DNA from: Bimastos eiseni
Lineage: Eukaryota > Annelida > Clitellata > Crassiclitellata > Lumbricidae
DNA: 64,000 nucleotides
Direction: 5' to 3'
NCBI GenBank assembly: GCA_959347315.1
Contig: OY365814.1
Coordinates: forward strand, 28,512,385 to 28,576,384
Below, one piece after another: positions 60,171-64,000 of this stretch (the stretch's first letter is position 1; each line of letters starts with the position of its first letter). Made by a program: the position numbers and the translations under genes. Under the pieces are notes generated by a model. The model did no database searches and was not told where the DNA came from. It saw nothing but the letters and a program-made list of their open reading frames with translations.

Positions 60171-60317
60171 CAGAGGCGGTTGAAGGGTACAAGTCTCTCC
60201 CACCTTTCACAGTCTCACAGAGAGGGGACACGTTATTTGTTTGCGCCCCCCCCCCCGGAATTTCTTACCCGTCTCATTGGGTGTCCCCCCACATGTCAAA
60301 CGAGATCGCCGTCTCTG
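60171..60317 (-). mobile_element. MITE family M1, copy 4 (inverted)
   Basis: Begins CAGAGGCGGTTGAAGGG and ends GAGATCGCCGTCTCTG, with CTCATTGGGTGTCCCC inside. The flanks show no clear duplication, so its edges are least certain. It contains a 12-C run. Confidence 0.65.
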
Positions 60318-61489
60318 GTAACAATTAATGAATTGTTGGAACACGTAGGTGACATGATGAGTTCGAGCAAATATGACGAGTCTCTCCTGCGATCAAAGAT
60401 CACAACAAATGCGCACGGACCAGGAAGTATAATTAGGAGGCAGACGAGGAAGATTATTTTGTAGAAGAAGACGCGAAGGATCGTTGAGAATCAGCCTATG
60501 ATGATGTAATTGAATTCTCAGCGATTTCATTACGAGTCTGGACATCAAACAGTATTGCAGCTCAATCTCTCATTAGATCAAGTTCCACGTTGACTTTATT
60601 ATTCATTGCGCTGGCATTCGATTTTATAGGATGCAGATCACTCGCTCAGGACATAGCTTCTCATTACAGGCGACGAAAACATCCGGATCGATATGGATCT
60701 GTTTATTGGGGTCTATATCCAGCAGTCTCATCTTTCTGATCTGTGCACTTTTATATAGGCCCTACATATGTATTTATTTTTATATTTATATTTAGATATA
60801 TATGTAATATATATTATAGTTTGAACAGTAACAAAACGAGCGATGTCACTGCACGATTCTGAGCTTTCTATATTTATAGCTGTGTCTCTGTCTCTCAGCT
60901 TCGCGTGCTGTGTGCATTCACGGTATGTGCGCTAGTGTGTCTGTATACATGGGTTACTAAAATAAATTATCTGTTCTTGTGAATTGTGTGCCTAAGATTG
61001 CTGAACTTTCCAGCCACAGAGTATTGGTAGTAGTCGCAGTTTAACGACACTGTGTTATAACAAAGATTGTTAGCGTCGCCCTCCATCTTAAGCCTTATCC
61101 AGGCTTGGGACTGGCACTGCCAGAGTGCAAACAGTGACGAAATTTATAATAACTCAGGTATCCATCCGATAGGCATATGAAACGAGAAAGCAGGCTCCAA
61201 CTATATATTATTATTGGTTGGCTCCTCTGTGGCTGTCAGTCCTCGTCCATATGGGTGATAAACTGCCTATTACACAACTGTCAGATTGTCTATTGCCGTC
61301 CTCCGAGATCTCTGATTTCTCGTTGAAAATTTTCCTCGCCAATAAATCAAACAATGATCAGTTTTCTGTGTTGGCCAACACTATGGAAGACTTCTTGTTT
61401 TACCAGGTTTTATGCCACAGGATTGGTTTAACAAAATATCCATAGTAGTCGTGTGAGATTTTTAACATACGGGGTTGCTTCTGACGTGC

Positions 61490-61550
61490 TTCTGACTTCT
61501 GAGTAGTAACCAAAAGGAGCGCTATATAAATGTTCGTAATGAATGAATAT
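61490..61550 (+). repeat. SINE tail fragment
   Basis: Reads CTGAGTAGTAACCAAAAGGA, GCGCTATATAAATGTTCG and TAATGAATGAAT. Confidence 0.6.
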
Positions 61551-63544
61551 CCTTGTCGATAGTCCCACTATCTCCAAATATTAGGATTCAGATACTGATT
61601 GATTTCTTTTGCATGATAAACGACTGCACATAAGTCACTTTCCTGTTCTACGCTATATTAAATTAGATTTGTGAACTTTTTACTGACGTTAATAGATCTA
61701 CGCGACCAATTTGCAAATCACATCCGTACGTCATCGGCGTCTGCGATGACGCATCGATTCAGCGCCGCCATGGCAGGCTCCATTGCCACGCGCCGTACTC
61801 ACCCAGCGGAGCGCACTAACGTGGGGTTAATTGGAATCGGACTAAGATTGGAAAGCGGGTAGGTAGAAGGCGGGTAGAAGCGTGCAATGAGGGATGCGGT
61901 CATTGAACGAGTCGCCAGAGCCAAGCGACCGAAAGTTGCATGCCGAGAAAATACCCTCGATTCACACGAGGGAGCTACATCAGTCGTTGCGTTGGGATAT
62001 AATTTCTGAACACAAGATAATGGGCGATATTATAGTAAGGCTGCCTCGGAATGTGATATGGAGGTTCACATTAAGGTCGGGCTAGTAAGACCCTATTGTG
62101 AATATCAGATATTGACTTGAATGTGTCAGGATTTGCGATTGGTCAGGATTGATCTTTTGGACCCAGATTTAGGTGAAATATATACTATATTAGAACAGGG
62201 CATACGATGTACTAGGAATTAGTGATAATAATGAGACTAAATACAATAAATTATCGTTCTATTTAGTACTAAATTTGAATGTCATAAACTGGTAACAATT
62301 TTACAGGCCCGAGTTGCACAAGAAAGAGCTGGGTCACCTGGGTGCCAGAAAAAAATAGGCGCTACAAGAAACATCGGAGTATTACGAAAACAAACTGGAG
62401 CAAGCTTAGGCCCTACTACATTTTAAAATCTGTGTTCAATAAGAACAAACTGAGTTTCTGCAACACTTAATATGAATAATTTTGTATTATAAAGTAGAGA
62501 ACTTCTAGAACATAAGCTTATCGAACAAATAACATGATCACAAATTGCTACAAAAATTAATAATAATTTCAAATTCGATTTGAATGAGGTTAGTCAATGG
62601 CGAAGCAGGGCGATGTGCCCCAGTGTGGCTTTTCCGATCGCGACCTATGGTCACCTGGGTTAAATGCGCTCAAATGAGAGACCTGAGGTCACGGGACCGG
62701 AAGCAGCAGACGGCACCAATCGTCAACAGCATGATTGAAGAGCATGATTGAAAGCAGTCGCCATTTGACTCACCAGTCATAAATGATTTGTGGCTATAGC
62801 GCAAAGCGTCGAAACGAGTCTCGTCGAAATCTCGCCAACAGCGCGTGCGTCATTTCCGCTTCCGCCTTCCACTTCCGATGGCGACGTCAACCGTCGTTTA
62901 GCGACGTTTTCCATTTACAAAAGATTACGAACGTAATTTCGGGTGGAAAAGGAAGGACGGAGTCTCCCGACCAACGCCGTAACATCCCGAACAACAATCG
63001 CCTTTCCGGAACAAGATCCGGTGGGATCATTGGTCCCTGATATATGATTCCTGTGGTCGTCTGACGAGCTAAATTCATTGTCTATGCGAATAGTGGGCTG
63101 CACGAAGGATTCAAGGTTTTTTTTTACCAGAAAGGAGAGAGAATTGACAAGAATAAAGGCTGAGAAGTGAAACAGAAAAGCCGCAATAATGACAAGGCGA
63201 AAATATAGACTGAAGCGAAGGCAATTGAGGAAAGGAGAGATGGACCAAGAAGGATAATAAGAAAAGAACTTCTCCATGAATAAGGGAAGGGAGAAGAATA
63301 AAGAAAATGGCTGCAATAGTGACGAAAATATGGATTAGAACATGAGTAAGGAAGGACAGAATGGAGGAAATAGGGAACAAAATGGAAAATGAAGCTTCTA
63401 CATGCATCTTGCATGTAGTAGGAATAAAACACGAGCGCACTCCGTAGAGAAACAAATGAGAACATAATAACGCTCTCACTTTTTCTTATATTTTAGGAAA
63501 TGAGACAAAATTTAACACAATAAAGAAGACCCAGAAGAATTGTG

Positions 63545-63615
63545 ATTGTAATTACGACAATTTATATAGCGCCGTAGGTAGCGAGCTACTTCTATAGGTG
63601 CTTTAAACGTGAGCT
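63545..63615 (-). repeat. SINE tail fragment
   Basis: Minus strand reads CACCTATAGAAGTAGCTCGC, then GGCGCTATATAAATTGTCG. Confidence 0.5.
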
Positions 63616-64000
63616 CTACAATTGATCACAGATCGCGCTCGTGTTACGTAGTGTAGCCCACATTATTCTCCCTTCTCAAAACCTATTTCTACTTACTGGG
63701 TTTTCACACTGCGCACATGACATGCCCGCGAGTGGACTTTCGGCAGCATTGTTGTTCTTGTGATGTGTGTCAGCGACGTAGTATTGAAAGTCATTATTAA
63801 AATCAGTCGGAAACCGAAATCGGATTCGCCTTCAGAGCCTGCAGCAGAAAGAGGAAGCTTGTACATGAGCGAAGAAGAGTGTGATTGAATAGGTATATGC
63901 ACCATATTTTTAAGGATTTGCCAATATAATACATGCATACGTAGGCGTATAGCAACTACATGTGTGTGTATATATGTATGTGTGTGAATTAGTGTGTGTG

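Larger units (their letters stand above)
59546..64000. other. No gene recognised
   Basis: Contains MITE M1 copy 4, two SINE tails, a possible tRNA-like SINE head at ~59700-59760 (GGTTAGCTTAATTGATTAG, CCAGTTCACATACCC), a purine-rich degenerate repeat at 63110-63480 and a terminal (TG)-rich tract. GC rises at 61.7-63.0 kb without a convincing exon. Confidence 0.5.

Noticed and set aside
63110..63480. Overlapping 113-133 codon minus-strand frames
   Set aside because: They arise from a purine-rich, internally repeated stretch; the residues are low-complexity Leu/Ser/Phe.

Overview
The window is animal genomic DNA, most likely from a marine invertebrate. It has multi-exon genes with GT-AG introns, poly(A) signals, tRNA-derived SINEs, decayed LINE fragments, many small hAT-like elements and long microsatellites. 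No bacterial operon, CRISPR array or viral gene is visible. I cannot name the phylum from this sequence; the repeat style would fit a mollusc or another lophotrochozoan, but that is a guess.

Genes. (1) A single-coding-exon glycogen-targeting subunit of protein phosphatase 1 (PPP1R3 family, 486 codons) lies on the plus strand at 22455-23915. It has a likely non-coding first exon near 19.4 kb, a leader with a chain of overlapping uORFs, and a 3' UTR to about 25.17 kb. (2) A lone GC-rich, cysteine-rich coding exon of unknown family is on the minus strand at 29012-29644. (3) RMC1, the regulator of the MON1-CCZ1 complex, is on the minus strand at 54184-40179. I rebuilt 21 coding exons by hand; all phases agree and they give 668 residues, close to the 657 of human RMC1. 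(4) A small two-exon, four-helix membrane protein (125 residues, DUF1761-like) is on the plus strand at 56210-57915, divergent from RMC1.

Layout. 1-15 kb is gene-poor: microsatellites, a degenerate tetranucleotide field (6.4-6.9 kb), a 17-bp-class minisatellite (13.7-14.0 kb), a minus-strand SINE and many copies of the palindrome TAGGCCTA. 15.2-18.3 kb is a GC-richer field of interleaved degenerate repeat motifs ending at a perfect hairpin. 19.4-25.2 kb is the PPP1R3 gene. 25-40 kb is mostly non-coding apart from the exon at 29 kb and carries several TIR elements with 8-bp target duplications. 39.4-54.2 kb is RMC1, whose introns hold SINEs, hAT MITEs, a LINE reverse-transcriptase remnant and a duplicated, stop-containing copy of its own exon 2. 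56.2-59.5 kb is the membrane-protein gene, and 59.5-64 kb has no gene I can support.

The genes share no pathway. PPP1R3 acts in glycogen metabolism and RMC1 in Rab7 activation and late endosome/autophagosome maturation. I did not find a convincing new molecular system. The strongest oddities are the RMC1 exon-2 copy embedded in a LINE fragment, the overlapping uORF chain upstream of PPP1R3, the repeat field at 15.2-18.3 kb, the uneven excess of TAGGCCTA, and the orphan cysteine-rich exon.
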